Source: Rhodophyticola porphyridii (GTDB lineage Bacteria; Pseudomonadota; Alphaproteobacteria; Rhodobacterales; Rhodobacteraceae). From it: a stretch of DNA of 64,000 bases. Below, piece by piece: positions 42,736 to 54,288 of the stretch; position 1 is the first letter of the stretch; each line of letters starts with the position of its first letter. Both the position numbers and the translations under genes were made by a program. Where the stretch lies: assembly GCF_003688285.1 (NCBI RefSeq), contig NZ_RCNT01000001.1, positions 62,001 to 126,000 of the forward strand, written 5' to 3'. Below the pieces are notes generated by a model. That model was given only the letters and a program-made list of their open reading frames with translations, was not told where the DNA came from and did no database searches.

Positions 42736-44085
42736 TCACTCAGCCGGATTGGAGACCGGAGCGGACGTGCCGCCCTGTGCCTCGGGGCCGTAATGGGCAT
42801 TGAAGTCTTCTTCGATCGTTTCCGGCTGGGGCAGCGGTTTCTCGATCACGCCGAGGATCGGCAGGATCAGCAGGAAATACGCAAACCAGTAAGCCGAACC
42901 AACAAGCGCGATATAGGGATAGATCCCTTCCGCCGGTCTTGCTCCAACCCACATCAGAAGGAAGAAGTTCAGGATGAAGATCCAGAAGAACCACTTGAAC
43001 ATCGGCCGGTAGCGGCCCGAGCGCACCGAGGAGGTATCGAGCCATGGCACAAGTGCCAGGACCACGATCGCGCCGAACATCGCGATGACGCCAAAGAAGG
43101 CCGCGTTCACGATGCCACCGGTCAGGAAGCTGGCTGCGATCACTACCCAGACATCGCCGTCAAAGGCCCGCAGAACCGCGTAGAACGGCAGGAAGTACCA
43201 TTCCGGCACAATATGCGCGGGCGTAATCATCGGGTTCGCCTCGATATAGTTATCGGGGTGACCGAGGAAGTTGGGCATGAAGCCCACCACGGCGAAGAAG
43301 CCGATCAGGATCACGGCGAGCGCAAACAGGTCCTTGATCACGAAATATGGCCAGAACGGCAGCGTGTCCGCATCGGCCTCTTTCCGCGACGTGCGGCGAA
43401 CTTCGACACCTGTGGGGTTGTTGTTACCCGTGGTGTGGAAGGCCCAGACATGCACGATCACCAGGCCCAGAATCACGAAGGGCAACAGATAATGCAGCGA
43501 CAGGAAGCGGTTCAGCGTGGCGTTGTCCACCGCGGGCCCACCCAGAAGCCAGGTCTGGATCGCGTCGCCCACGAAGGGGATGGCGCCGAAGAGACCGGTG
43601 ATGACCGTGGCTCCCCAGAACGACATCTGACCCCAGGGCAGAACATAGCCCATGAAGGCCGTTGCCATCATCAGCAGGTAGATCAGCATGCCGATGATCC
43701 ATGTGATTTCACGCGGGGCCTTGTAGGACCCGTAATAGAGACCACGGAAGATATGCATGTAGACCGCGATGAAGAACAGCGATGCGCCGTTCTGGTGGAT
43801 GTAGCGCAGAGCCCATCCGCCGTTCACGTTGCGCATGATATGCTCGACCGAGGCGAAGGCCATGTCCACATGGGGTGTGTAGTGCATGACAAGCACGACG
43901 CCGGTGATGATCTGCATCACGAGACAGAACACCAGCACGATCCCCCAAATCCACATCCAGTTGAGGTTCTTGGGTGTGGGGATCATCAGGGTGTCGTACA
44001 TGAGCGACACGATCGGCAGGCGCCGGTGGAGCCACTTTTCGCCGTTGGACTTGGGCTCGTAATGGTCGTGGGGAATTCCGGACAT
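42736..44085 (-). CDS. petB: Cytochrome b of the bc1 complex
   Basis: The 449 aa membrane protein has eight helices and four bis-His heme ligands, visible in [51 protein letters not shown] and the Qo motif [14 protein letters not shown] (PEWY). ATG 44085 has the strong AAGGAGGAAG Shine-Dalgarno, and begins [17 protein letters not shown]. The open frame upstream is not family-like. It is the middle gene of petABC (10 bp from petA). Confidence 0.97.
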   Translation of the reverse strand: MSGIPHDHYEPKSNGEKWLHRRLPIVSLMYDTLMIPTPKNLNWMWIWGIVLVFCLVMQIITGVVLVMHYTPHVDMAFASVEHIMRNVNGGWALRYIHQNGASLFFIAVYMHIFRGLYYGSYKAPREITWIIGMLIYLLMMATAFMGYVLPWGQMSFWGATVITGLFGAIPFVGDAIQTWLLGGPAVDNATLNRFLSLHYLLPFVILGLVIVHVWAFHTTGNNNPTGVEVRRTSRKEADADTLPFWPYFVIKDLFALAVILIGFFAVVGFMPNFLGHPDNYIEANPMITPAHIVPEWYFLPFYAVLRAFDGDVWVVIAASFLTGGIVNAAFFGVIAMFGAIVVLALVPWLDTSSVRSGRYRPMFKWFFWIFILNFFLLMWVGARPAEGIYPYIALVGSAYWFAYFLLILPILGVIEKPLPQPETIEEDFNAHYGPEAQGGTSAPVSNPAE

Positions 44086-44095
44086 GTCTTCCTCC

Positions 44096-44677
44096 TTAAC
44101 CCAATAGAATGGTTGTTTCGTCCACGAAGGACGCGACAGGAACCGGAAGGTTTTCCGGAGCGGGGCCGCGACGGATGCGGCCGGATGTATCGTAGTGAGA
44201 CCCGTGGCAGGGGCAGAACCAACCGCCAAAATCACCCGCGCCGTCACCAAGCGGGACGCAGCCGAGATGGGTGCACACGCCCCACATCACCAGCCACTCG
44301 CCGGTGTTCTCGCTATCGCCGAATGGGGCCAGGGCACGGTTTTCATCCAGCGCCTCGACCTCTCCCTCAATATTCGGGTTCCGGGCGATCGGGTCGACAA
44401 GATCGTCCAGCGGAACGGCCCGGGCTGCCTCGATCTCGTCTTCGGCCCGGTGACGGATGAAAATCGGTTTGCCGAGGAACAGAACCGTAAGCTGGGAACC
44501 GACCGGAACGTCAGCGATATCCACCCGCAGAGTGGACGCGGCCTGCACGTCGGCCGAAGGGTTCATCTGGTTGATCAGCGGCCAGACAGCGGCGCCGGTC
44601 GCGACGGCACCTACACCGCCTGTTGCATAGAACAGAAAGTCGCGGCGCGAGCTGTGAGGATCTTCTGCATGTGACAC
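44096..44677 (-). CDS. petA: Rieske iron-sulfur subunit of the bc1 complex
   Basis: The 193 aa protein carries a Tat-type N-terminal anchor [15 protein letters not shown] and the [2Fe-2S] motifs [10 protein letters not shown] and CPCHGSHYD with the disulphide Cys pair. I chose GTG 44677 (V/M-SHAEDP), because Rhodobacter Rieske proteins start SHAED, and AGGGAG lies upstream; ATG ATG at 44698/44695 would only add seven residues. Highly conserved in length with R. capsulatus (191 aa). Confidence 0.96.
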   Translation of the reverse strand: MSHAEDPHSSRRDFLFYATGGVGAVATGAAVWPLINQMNPSADVQAASTLRVDIADVPVGSQLTVLFLGKPIFIRHRAEDEIEAARAVPLDDLVDPIARNPNIEGEVEALDENRALAPFGDSENTGEWLVMWGVCTHLGCVPLGDGAGDFGGWFCPCHGSHYDTSGRIRRGPAPENLPVPVASFVDETTILLG

Positions 44678-44964
44678 GGTGCGCGTCTCCCTCATCATGG
44701 GCCCGGTATGCGGGCCGGAATAGGCTGTAGGGCGACGGAATCCGTCCGCCGCCCATCTTGGAGGTGTTTATGGAATGCGAGTATAGCCGTCCAGCGGACA
44801 AACGCGCGCAGCCGGGCCGAAGTGTCGCAGGGAAAATCACGCTTTTTCGCGGGAAATGACAATATCGGGCGGATTTCGGCGATCTTTGCCTGTTTCGTTC
44901 CAATTGTCTGGTTTGATAAGAGCATATCCGGGCGCAGGCGCGACCCCGGAAAAAGAGGCGCATC

Positions 44965-46482
44965 ATGGCCAATCATCTTTGCGACGCGCTTTTGCGGCAG
45001 GCTTCACATCGGCCGGAGGCCATTTTTGCGACGGATGCCGATGGCCGGATTCAGACACTCGGGGAACTGGCGGAGGGGGCGGCGCGCATGGCAGGCGTGT
45101 TGCGCGGTTTCGGCGTGTCCCCGGGCGAGCGCGTGGCCGTGCAGGTGGAGAAGTCTCTGTCGGCGCTGGAGCTCTATCTCGGGACGGTCATGGCGGGAGG
45201 TCTCTTTCTGCCGCTGAACACGGCCTATACCGAGACGGAGCTTTCCTATTTTCTGAATGATGCCACGCCACGGGTCTTTGTCTGCGATCCCACGAAACGG
45301 GAGATGTTGCGCGCTGCTGCAACGCAGGCGGGTACGCAGACCCTCCTGACCCTTGACCGGCGGGGTCAGGGCACGCTGACCCATGCGCAGGCTCAGGCCG
45401 CCCCGATGGTATTTCCCGTTCCGCGGGGCCCCGACGACATGGCCGCGATCCTCTATACCTCCGGGACCACGGGCCGCAGTAAGGGCGCGATGCTCAGCCA
45501 TCATGCGCTGCTGTCGAACAGCCGGACCCTTGCCGATCTCTGGCGGTTCACGGAAAGCGATGTGCTTGTCCATGCGCTGCCGATCTTTCATACCCATGGT
45601 CTGTTCGTGGCAAGCAATGTGGCGCTGCTGTCCGGAGCGTCGCTGATTTTTCTGCCCGGGTTCGACGCCGATGCCATTCTGGAGGCGATGCCGAACGCCA
45701 CCACGATGATGGGTGTGCCGACCTTTTACACCCGGCTTTTGGCCGATCCGCGTCTGACGCGGGACCGCGCGGCCAGTATGCGCCTTTTCATCTCGGGCTC
45801 GGCCCCGCTTCTGGCAGAAACGCATCGTGACTGGGAGCGCCGCACCGGCCACCGCATTCTGGAGCGATATGGGATGACGGAAACGAACATGAACACCTCC
45901 AACCCCTATGACGGCGAGCGTCGCCCGGGCACCGTGGGGTTCGCCCTGCCCGATGTCGAGCTGCGGATCATGGGCGAGGACGGTGTCGAAATGCCCACCG
46001 GCGAAACGGGGATGATCGAAGTGCGTGGCCCCAATGTCTTTTCCGGCTATTGGCGGATGCCCGAGAAAACCGCTGAAGAGCTGCGCCCGGACGGCTGGTT
46101 TATCACCGGCGATCTGGGCCGGGTGGATACGGATGGATACATAACGATCGTGGGGCGCGCGAAGGATCTGATCATTTCCGGCGGTTTCAACATTTATCCG
46201 AAAGAAGTGGAAAGCCTGATAGACGATCTGCCCGGCGTGCTGGAAAGCGCCGTGATCGGGGTGCCGCACCCGGATTTCGGGGAGGCGGTGGTGGCCATTG
46301 TCGTGGCGGACGGATCGGCAGACCTGACCGGGTCCGAGCTGCTTGCGGGTATCGCCGGGGATCTGGCCAGGTTCAAGCACCCCAAAAAGGTGATTTTCGT
46401 CGACGCCCTGCCGCGCAACACGATGGGAAAGGTGCAAAAGGCGGCATTGCGCAAGGCGCATGCCGGCCTGTTCGATGGCTAG
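44965..46482 (+). CDS. matB: Malonyl-CoA synthetase
   Basis: The 505 aa adenylate-forming enzyme makes malonyl-CoA from malonate, ATP and CoA. Motifs: the A3 P-loop YTSGTTGRSKGAMLSH, the A5 region ERYGMTETNMNTSNPYDGER that is characteristic of MatB, and FITGDLGRVD plus DLIISGGFNIYPKE with a C-terminal LPRNTMGKVQK that holds the catalytic lysine. A malonate decarboxylase or transporter is not adjacent. It is divergent from petABC and ends 4 bp into the convergent GNAT gene. Confidence 0.92.
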   Translation: MANHLCDALLRQASHRPEAIFATDADGRIQTLGELAEGAARMAGVLRGFGVSPGERVAVQVEKSLSALELYLGTVMAGGLFLPLNTAYTETELSYFLNDATPRVFVCDPTKREMLRAAATQAGTQTLLTLDRRGQGTLTHAQAQAAPMVFPVPRGPDDMAAILYTSGTTGRSKGAMLSHHALLSNSRTLADLWRFTESDVLVHALPIFHTHGLFVASNVALLSGASLIFLPGFDADAILEAMPNATTMMGVPTFYTRLLADPRLTRDRAASMRLFISGSAPLLAETHRDWERRTGHRILERYGMTETNMNTSNPYDGERRPGTVGFALPDVELRIMGEDGVEMPTGETGMIEVRGPNVFSGYWRMPEKTAEELRPDGWFITGDLGRVDTDGYITIVGRAKDLIISGGFNIYPKEVESLIDDLPGVLESAVIGVPHPDFGEAVVAIVVADGSADLTGSELLAGIAGDLARFKHPKKVIFVDALPRNTMGKVQKAALRKAHAGLFDG

Positions 46483-46904
46483 AGCGCGCGCGTCATATGC
46501 CGGTGCGGAATACCGGCATCCTCGAACTCCGGCCCCTCGGCGACAAAGCCCAGCCTTTCATAAAACGGGATCGCGTAGGTCTGCGAATCCAGTGTTACGG
46601 TCGCGACGCCGCCGGCCTTCAGGTCTTCCAGTATCGCCAGCATCAACTGCATGCCGAGGCCTGTGCCGCGATGGGCCCGCGTCACGGCCACCCGCTGGAT
46701 CTTGGCCACGCCATCGCCTACCGGCAGCACCCGCGCGGTGGCTGCAGGGCCGTCGTCATTCTCGGCAAGAAAATGTAGGCACTGGTCGTCCAGCCCGTCC
46801 CATTCCTCCGCTGCGGTGACCCCCTGCTCGTCCATAAAGACTGTCTGGCGGACCATATGGCAACCGGCCATGTCATCGGCGGTCGTGACGCGGAACACTC
46901 TCAT
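46479..46904 (-). CDS. GNAT-family N-acetyltransferase
   Basis: The 141 aa protein follows the ElaA/YjcF-like GNAT pattern: the acetyl-CoA-binding motif RVAVTRAHRGTGLGMQLML and the C-terminal AIPFYERLGFVAEGPEFEDAGIPHRHM. It would acetylate a small molecule or protein in the cytoplasm; substrate unknown. Its start overlaps the upstream GST gene by 4 bp, so they are probably cotranscribed. Confidence 0.9.
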   Translation of the reverse strand: MRVFRVTTADDMAGCHMVRQTVFMDEQGVTAAEEWDGLDDQCLHFLAENDDGPAATARVLPVGDGVAKIQRVAVTRAHRGTGLGMQLMLAILEDLKAGGVATVTLDSQTYAIPFYERLGFVAEGPEFEDAGIPHRHMTRAL

Positions 46905-47509
46905 GCAGCCGGTTGCACCGTGCCTTGCATGGACGGACGCGCGGCAAAGGCTTCATACCAGGCGGCCAGTCCGTCCCGACCCTTGCGCCAGTCGTTGGCC
47001 CCATGACGGAAATCGAGATACCCAAGGGCGCAGGCCACGGCGATCTGCCCCATATCCAGGGGCCCGTGAAGATGGCTCATCCAACGGCTTTCGAGCGCAT
47101 CGAGAGCCCGGGTGACCTTGGTCCACTGCGCATCGAGCCAAGGTTGATACCAAAACTCTTCCGGGCGAAAGCGCTTTTCATAGACCAAGGTCACCGCGGC
47201 ATCCATGATGCCTTCGGCCGTCGCCTCCAGTGTCAGTGTCTCCCAGAGCCGGGTTTCGGGATAAAGGCCCGCCTGCGCCCTGTGGTCCAGAAATCGCGTG
47301 ATGACCCGGCTGTCATAAAGCGTCGGGCCGCCATCGCGGATCAGGGACGGGATCTTGCCAAGCGGATTGGCCGCGGCTGCCGCGGCGGCGGTATCCATCG
47401 GCGTCGTCGCCACTTCTGTGAAGATCACGTCGTCCTGGCCGGTCTCGGCCAGAACAACAAGGCATTTGCGGACGAAAGGAGAGGCTGGAGAGCCGAGAAG
47501 TTCCATCAT
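46901..47509 (-). CDS. Glutathione S-transferase family protein
   Basis: The 202 aa GST has an N-terminal thioredoxin-like domain with SPASPFVRKCLVVLAE (Ser/Cys near the glutathione site), IPSLIRDGG and LYDSRVITRFLDH, and an all-alpha C-terminal domain (LDMGQIAVACALGYLDFR). It may conjugate or isomerise a hydrophobic substrate. It lies in a minus-strand unit: unknown small gene (47506-47787), GST, GNAT, with overlaps of 4 bp each. Confidence 0.9.
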   Translation of the reverse strand: MMELLGSPASPFVRKCLVVLAETGQDDVIFTEVATTPMDTAAAAAAANPLGKIPSLIRDGGPTLYDSRVITRFLDHRAQAGLYPETRLWETLTLEATAEGIMDAAVTLVYEKRFRPEEFWYQPWLDAQWTKVTRALDALESRWMSHLHGPLDMGQIAVACALGYLDFRHGANDWRKGRDGLAAWYEAFAARPSMQGTVQPAA

Positions 47510-47787
47510 TTCAGACGCCTGACCTTGATACGGGCGAAGCCGGTTGCATCTATTTCCACGCCCGGGCCAGTCTGCCCGAACCGGTAGGTGCGGGTCCAGC
47601 GGGCGGAACCGTTGACCTGCTCATCATCGCGGCGCAAGCAGAATCCTTCCGGGGTTTCGTCCATAGCGTCTTCGACGCGCTGATCCCGGCGCGCCGGCGC
47701 TGCGTAGCGCGCGGCGGCATAGGCAACCAGAGCCACGGACCCGTAACGGAGGGCGAATCCGGCGATCGGGGCAACGGGAAACGGCAT
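47506..47787 (-). CDS. Hypothetical protein heading the GST-GNAT unit
   Basis: The 93 aa protein has one hydrophobic segment near the N-terminus (GFALRYGSVALVAYAAARYA) and a basic/mixed remainder, with FCLRRDDEQVNGSARWTRTYRF. It might be a small membrane-associated protein. Its stop overlaps the GST start (ATGATG context), so it is coupled. I do not recognise a domain. Confidence 0.7.
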   Translation of the reverse strand: MPFPVAPIAGFALRYGSVALVAYAAARYAAPARRDQRVEDAMDETPEGFCLRRDDEQVNGSARWTRTYRFGQTGPGVEIDATGFARIKVRRLK

Positions 47788-47842
47788 GGGATCCTCCAGC
47801 TTTTGGTGTTAGTTCATATGTAGGACGCCTGCGCCTGGCTGT

Positions 47843-48469
47843 CTATTCCGCGTTCCGCACACCCAGCATCAGGGCGGTCAAGAGCGCGGTTTCCTGACCA
47901 ACGGGCGACGCATTCAGATGCCGGGCCGCCGCCTCGCGCACCGCGTCCGGCTTGTTTTGCCCGAGCTTCCATGTCCCGTGCACCTCCGCGATATCGAAAC
48001 GAAACGGCAAGATCTGCCGCATCATCCGCTCCAGCACGTCTTTGGTCATCTTGTCGGCGGTCCAGACGGGTTTGGGGCGCAGCATTTCCTCGAAATGGCT
48101 TGAGAGCTTGTCCAGCTGCGCCCGCATCAGCCCGTGATCCATCGGGTGCAGCGTTCCGCGCAGATGCACGGCCACGTAGTTCCATGTCGGAACCTGATCG
48201 GCCACCGCGTACCAGTCGGGCGAGATGTATCCGTCAGCCCCGGTGACCGCGATCACCGCCGGCGTCGGCGCGGTCACCGCGCGCGCAATCGGGTTGGAGC
48301 GGACCAGATGCAACTCTGCCTCCGTCCCGGCCTCGTTCAGAATGAACGGGATATGGGAGATCAGAGGGCCCTGGTCCGCATTGATGCTGAGGGTCCCGAA
48401 CCCCCGCTCCCGGGCGAAATTCAGGTTACAGGTTCGGGGCTCGGACCTGAAGGCGGGGTTTGGATGCAT
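47843..48469 (-). CDS. PaiB-like FMN-binding negative transcriptional regulator
   Basis: The 208 aa protein matches PaiB: FGTLSINADQGPLISHIPF, HLVRSNPIARAVTA, the GADGYISPDWYAV signature, VPTWNYVAVHLRG and MIRQILPFRFDI. The fold is a flavin-reductase-like split beta-barrel. In Bacillus PaiB partners PaiA; here the neighbours are GSTs, so the regulon is unknown. The ATG at 48469 has GAGGAGG upstream. Confidence 0.87.
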   Translation of the reverse strand: MHPNPAFRSEPRTCNLNFARERGFGTLSINADQGPLISHIPFILNEAGTEAELHLVRSNPIARAVTAPTPAVIAVTGADGYISPDWYAVADQVPTWNYVAVHLRGTLHPMDHGLMRAQLDKLSSHFEEMLRPKPVWTADKMTKDVLERMMRQILPFRFDIAEVHGTWKLGQNKPDAVREAAARHLNASPVGQETALLTALMLGVRNAE

Positions 48470-48526
48470 CGCAGGGCCTCCTCTCGTCATGACCTTGCCG
48501 ATCGGTGCCGCATAGGCAAGAGCGGC

Positions 48527-49162
48527 TCAGCCGGGAAAGGCAATCTCCGCATCACCCGGCGCCCATTGAGGATGTTTCGCCATGACCGCGGCAAGACGCT
48601 CGGACACCAGAAAGCCATCCAGCCAGCGGCGGACATCCGCACCCGCCTCCGCATCGAACCTCGTCTTGTCGATCATCGCGAATTGGCGAATGAACGGCAG
48701 GATCGCCAGATCGGCCAAACTGGGCGTTTCGCCGAAGATCCAGAGGCTGCCGTCCAGACGCGCATCGAGCGCCACAATGAACGCCATCGCCTGCGCTCTT
48801 TCCGCCTCAGCGTCGAGATCGGGATGGCGGCTGGCGTATTTCGTATGGTCCAGCGCTGATTTGAACGGGCCGTCACACTGGGCGATCAGCGTCATCCCGG
48901 CGTTTGGCATTTCCAGCAAGCTCTCGGGATCGTTCCGCTCAAGCGCCCAGAGCATGATGTCGAGGCTTTCATCGATGCTCTCGCCGTCATCCTTAACCAG
49001 ACAGGGCACCGTGGCGGAAGGCGACGCGGCGAGAAACGCCTCCGGCTTGCTACGCAGAACCACCTCGCGAAGCGCCACTCTGACGCCTGCGCTGGCAATC
49101 GCCAGCCGTGCGCGGATTGCGTAGGGGCAGCGACGGAAGGAATAGAGAATGGGAAACGGCAC
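48527..49162 (-). CDS. Glutathione S-transferase family protein
   Basis: The 211 aa protein has a CPYA-type active-site region (FRRCPYAIRARLAIASAG), ATVPCLVKDDG and IDESLDIMLWALE, typical of beta/omega-like GSTs with a redox-active Cys. It starts only 5 bp from the mtaB stop, in the same direction, so it could be cotranscribed with dapF-mtaB. Substrate is unknown. Confidence 0.88.
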   Translation of the reverse strand: MPFPILYSFRRCPYAIRARLAIASAGVRVALREVVLRSKPEAFLAASPSATVPCLVKDDGESIDESLDIMLWALERNDPESLLEMPNAGMTLIAQCDGPFKSALDHTKYASRHPDLDAEAERAQAMAFIVALDARLDGSLWIFGETPSLADLAILPFIRQFAMIDKTRFDAEAGADVRRWLDGFLVSERLAAVMAKHPQWAPGDAEIAFPG

Positions 49163-49166
49163 GGGG

Positions 49167-50429
49167 CTATGCCAAGAGCTGATTGCCCGACTTGCCCTTG
49201 ATCGTCGCGGTCACGATCCGACTTTCCGGCTGGTCACTGGTGAACGCCACTTCCGCGAATTGCTCGGTCCGGCCCATGCGCGGAGATTCCATCAGCACCT
49301 GATGGGCCTGCCCGATCTGCGCGCTCAGATGCGCCTCTACGCGCGTCGCACCGGCTGCGCGAAGACGGGCAGCGCGGGCCTTAACATCCCGTCCATCCAC
49401 CGCCGGCATGCGCGCGGCGGGCGTCCCTTCACGTGGCGAATACGGAAAGACATGCAGCCATGTCAGGCCACAATCGTCGATCAGCCTGAGCGAGTTTTCA
49501 AAATGCGCCTCGCTCTCGGTCGGAAAGCCCGCGATGATGTCGGCGCCAAACGTCATTTCCGGGCGCAGGCGACGCGCCTCTTCGCAGAACCGGATTGCAT
49601 CGTCCCGCAGATGACGCCGTTTCATCCGCTTCAGGATCAGGTCGTCGCCATGCTGAAGGCTCAGATGCAGATGCGGCATCAGCCGGTTTTCGGTCGCTAT
49701 GGCCTGCATCAGGTTCGGATCCACCTCGATCGAATCGATGGAACTTATCCGGAGGCGTGGCAGATCGGGCACCAGTTTCAGGATCCGCATGACAAGATCG
49801 CCAAGCCGTGGCGCTGCCGGCAAATCCGCCCCCCAGGAGGTCAGATCGACCCCCGTCAGCACGACCTCGTTATATCCGCGCTCGACAAGCCGTTTGATCT
49901 GGTCGACCACAACGCCCGCCGGCACGGAGCGCGAATTGCCCCGCCCGTAGGGGATTATGCAAAACGTACACCGATGATCGCAGCCGTTCTGGACCTGCAC
50001 ATAGGCGCGGGAGCGGGTGCCGAACCCGTCGATCAGATGGCCGGCGGTTTCGGTCACCGACATGATGTCGTCCACCTGCACCTTTTCTGTCGCGCCGATG
50101 AAATTTGCGCCGGCCAGGTTGCGCCAGGTCTGCGGCTGCATCTTTTCGGTATTCCCGATGACGCGATCCACCTCCGTCATCCTGGCGAAGGTCTGCGGTT
50201 CGGTCTGCGCTGCGCATCCGGTCACGATCAGCGTGGCATCGGGGTTTTCCCGGCGAAGCTTGCGGATTTCCTGACGGGCCTTGCGCACGGCCTCGGCGGT
50301 CACGGCGCAGGTATTGACGACCACGGTGTCGCCAAGACCGGCATTTGCCGACAGCTCTTTCATCGCTTCTGTCTCATAGGCGTTCAGTCGGCATCCAAGC
50401 GTATGGAACACGGGCGCGCGGCGATCCAT
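49167..50429 (-). CDS. mtaB: tRNA t6A37 methylthiotransferase MtaB
   Basis: The 420 aa radical SAM enzyme adds a methylthio group to N6-threonylcarbamoyladenosine 37 of tRNAs reading ANN codons. It has the N-terminal [4Fe-4S] cysteines (TLGCRLNAYE, NTCAVT, TGCAAQ), the radical SAM motif CDHRCTFCIIPYGRG and a C-terminal TRAM-like region. A 1-bp shared base (TGATG) couples it to dapF. The tRNA-Lys with TTT anticodon, a likely substrate, lies nearby at 51411. Confidence 0.94.
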   Translation of the reverse strand: MDRRAPVFHTLGCRLNAYETEAMKELSANAGLGDTVVVNTCAVTAEAVRKARQEIRKLRRENPDATLIVTGCAAQTEPQTFARMTEVDRVIGNTEKMQPQTWRNLAGANFIGATEKVQVDDIMSVTETAGHLIDGFGTRSRAYVQVQNGCDHRCTFCIIPYGRGNSRSVPAGVVVDQIKRLVERGYNEVVLTGVDLTSWGADLPAAPRLGDLVMRILKLVPDLPRLRISSIDSIEVDPNLMQAIATENRLMPHLHLSLQHGDDLILKRMKRRHLRDDAIRFCEEARRLRPEMTFGADIIAGFPTESEAHFENSLRLIDDCGLTWLHVFPYSPREGTPAARMPAVDGRDVKARAARLRAAGATRVEAHLSAQIGQAHQVLMESPRMGRTEQFAEVAFTSDQPESRIVTATIKGKSGNQLLA

Positions 50430-51313
50430 CAGAGCGTCTCCAGAAATTCGGGCGTGATCGTGCCGGTGAACACATGTGTCGTGGGGCCGGTCATCCAGAC
50501 GCCATCCTCGCGCCAGTCCACCGTGATCTCTCCGCCATCAAGGGCGATCTTCACCGTGCGCCCCGTCAGCCCGCGGCGCGCGGCCGCGACCGCGACCGCG
50601 CAGGAGGAAGAGCCCGAGGCGAGCGTCACTCCGACCCCCCGTTCCCAGACCCGCATCCGCAGATGATCGGGTGCGATCAGATGGGCAAACTGCACATTCG
50701 TCCGCTCCGGGTAGAGCGGGTGATGTTCCATTTCCGCGCCGCGCGCTTCCAGATCGACTGCTTCCGCATCTGCGACGAAAAAGGTGCAATGCGGATTGCC
50801 CATGCCGGTCGCGACCGGATCGCCTTCCACTGGCAGGTGCAGCGTGTCCAGATCCTTCGCCAGAGGTATCTCGCGCCAGCCCAGTTGCGGCTGGCCCATG
50901 TTGACGGAAGTCAGCCCATTGCCCGCATCCACGGCGCGCAAGAGCCCGCGTTCGGTGCGAATCCTCAGGTCGGAAAGCCGCTCGGTATCCATCACCCACC
51001 GGGCGATACATCTGGTCGCGTTTCCGCAGGCGGCAGAGACCGATCCGTCCGCATTCAGAAAACGGAGCGCGACGTGAGGCCTCTCCGCTGCCGGCAGGGG
51101 ATCGTTGCTTTCGTTCAGCGGGCCGGGCGTCTGATCCTCTTCGATGATGGCGAGCTGGTCAAAACCTATGCCGCGATGCCGATCCGCCAGGGCCTGCGCC
51201 AGATCCGGAGTGATCACGGCCCCGTCGCGCCGTGAGTCGATCACCACGAAATCATTGCCCAGCCCATGCATTTTCATGAAAGGCAGGCCCATATCAGCCC
51301 CATTGACGGTCAT
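50429..51313 (-). CDS. dapF: Diaminopimelate epimerase
   Basis: The 294 aa PLP-independent racemase converts LL-DAP to meso-DAP for lysine and peptidoglycan. The two catalytic cysteines are in [10 protein letters not shown] and the [14 protein letters not shown] segment. [14 protein letters not shown] marks the N-terminus. Start codons at 51313 and 51292 are both possible; GGGG precedes 51292, and the difference is seven residues. It begins the unit dapF-mtaB-GST. Confidence 0.94.
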   Translation of the reverse strand: MTVNGADMGLPFMKMHGLGNDFVVIDSRRDGAVITPDLAQALADRHRGIGFDQLAIIEEDQTPGPLNESNDPLPAAERPHVALRFLNADGSVSAACGNATRCIARWVMDTERLSDLRIRTERGLLRAVDAGNGLTSVNMGQPQLGWREIPLAKDLDTLHLPVEGDPVATGMGNPHCTFFVADAEAVDLEARGAEMEHHPLYPERTNVQFAHLIAPDHLRMRVWERGVGVTLASGSSSCAVAVAAARRGLTGRTVKIALDGGEITVDWREDGVWMTGPTTHVFTGTITPEFLETL

Positions 51314-51369
51314 GGGCGCGGATATAGACGCATCGTAACTTATTTGAAATCCCTTGCATTGATTTCCGC

Positions 51370-51398
51370 TTGACGGCTTGGACCTGCTTTTCTAGGTA
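51370..51398 (+). promoter_or_regulatory. Promoter of the tRNA-Lys gene
   Basis: TTGACG (51370-51375), a 17-bp spacer and TAGGTA (51393-51398) form a sigma-70-type promoter. The mature tRNA 5' end is 13 bp downstream. Confidence 0.7.
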
Positions 51399-51410
51399 GA
51401 CGCTTCGTGT

Positions 51411-51486
51411 GGGCCCTTAGCTCAGTTGGTAGAGCAACTGACTTTTAATCAGTGGGTCGCAGGTTCGAATCCTGCAGGGCTCACCA
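51411..51486 (+). tRNA. trnK: tRNA-Lys (anticodon TTT)
   Basis: A 76-nt cloverleaf with encoded CCA. The acceptor is GGGCCCT paired with AGGGCTC, the D-loop has AGTTGGTAGA, the anticodon stem ACTGA/TCAGT encloses CTTTTAA with anticodon TTT at 51444-51446, and the T-arm is CGCAGGTTCGAATCCTGCA. It is a single tRNA gene preceded by its own promoter. Confidence 0.97.
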
Positions 51487-51667
51487 TTTTTCCTGCGTAT
51501 CTGTCCCGATTGTCGCGGCCTTCCGCGACCCGTGAGTTCCGGCAATTGCGGTCACCTTGCACTGATGCACCTGGGCGCTCCGGGCGAGCGGCACGGATCA
51601 GTGCTGAGACAAGGTCTGACCCGACACCAGCGAGGTGATTGTCGGGCGAAAACCAAGGAATCGCGAC

Positions 51668-51696
51668 GCAAAAAACGCCGTGGTCGCCGGGCGACC
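51668..51696 (-). terminator. Probable terminator of gyrB
   Basis: GGTCGC (51682-51687) and GCGACC (51691-51696) form a stem with a three-base loop. On the minus strand it is followed after six bases by TTTTTT (A6 at 51670-51675). It begins 11 bp downstream of the gyrB stop. The distance between stem and T-run is larger than usual, so confidence is modest. Confidence 0.4.
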
Positions 51697-51706
51697 TGGA
51701 ACGGCC

Positions 51707-54127
<2,421 letters not shown>

Positions 54128-54288
54128 TTATTCTTCCCGTTCTGCTGCGCAATATATACGCAGTGGAGTGGGTGATGTCACGCAAATGGCACAAGATTTG
54201 GGGTGCGAGATGGCGCCCATCCCGGGCGTGACCGGAACGGTGCCGGTGCGGGGCCAAGCGGGCGCGCGACGATCAGGGCCAACTGCGC

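Noticed and set aside
42793-44460. Long plus-strand open frame (555 codons) opposite petB and petA
   Set aside because: It is antisense to secure bc1 genes; the histidine/aspartate richness comes from the reverse of membrane-helix codons.
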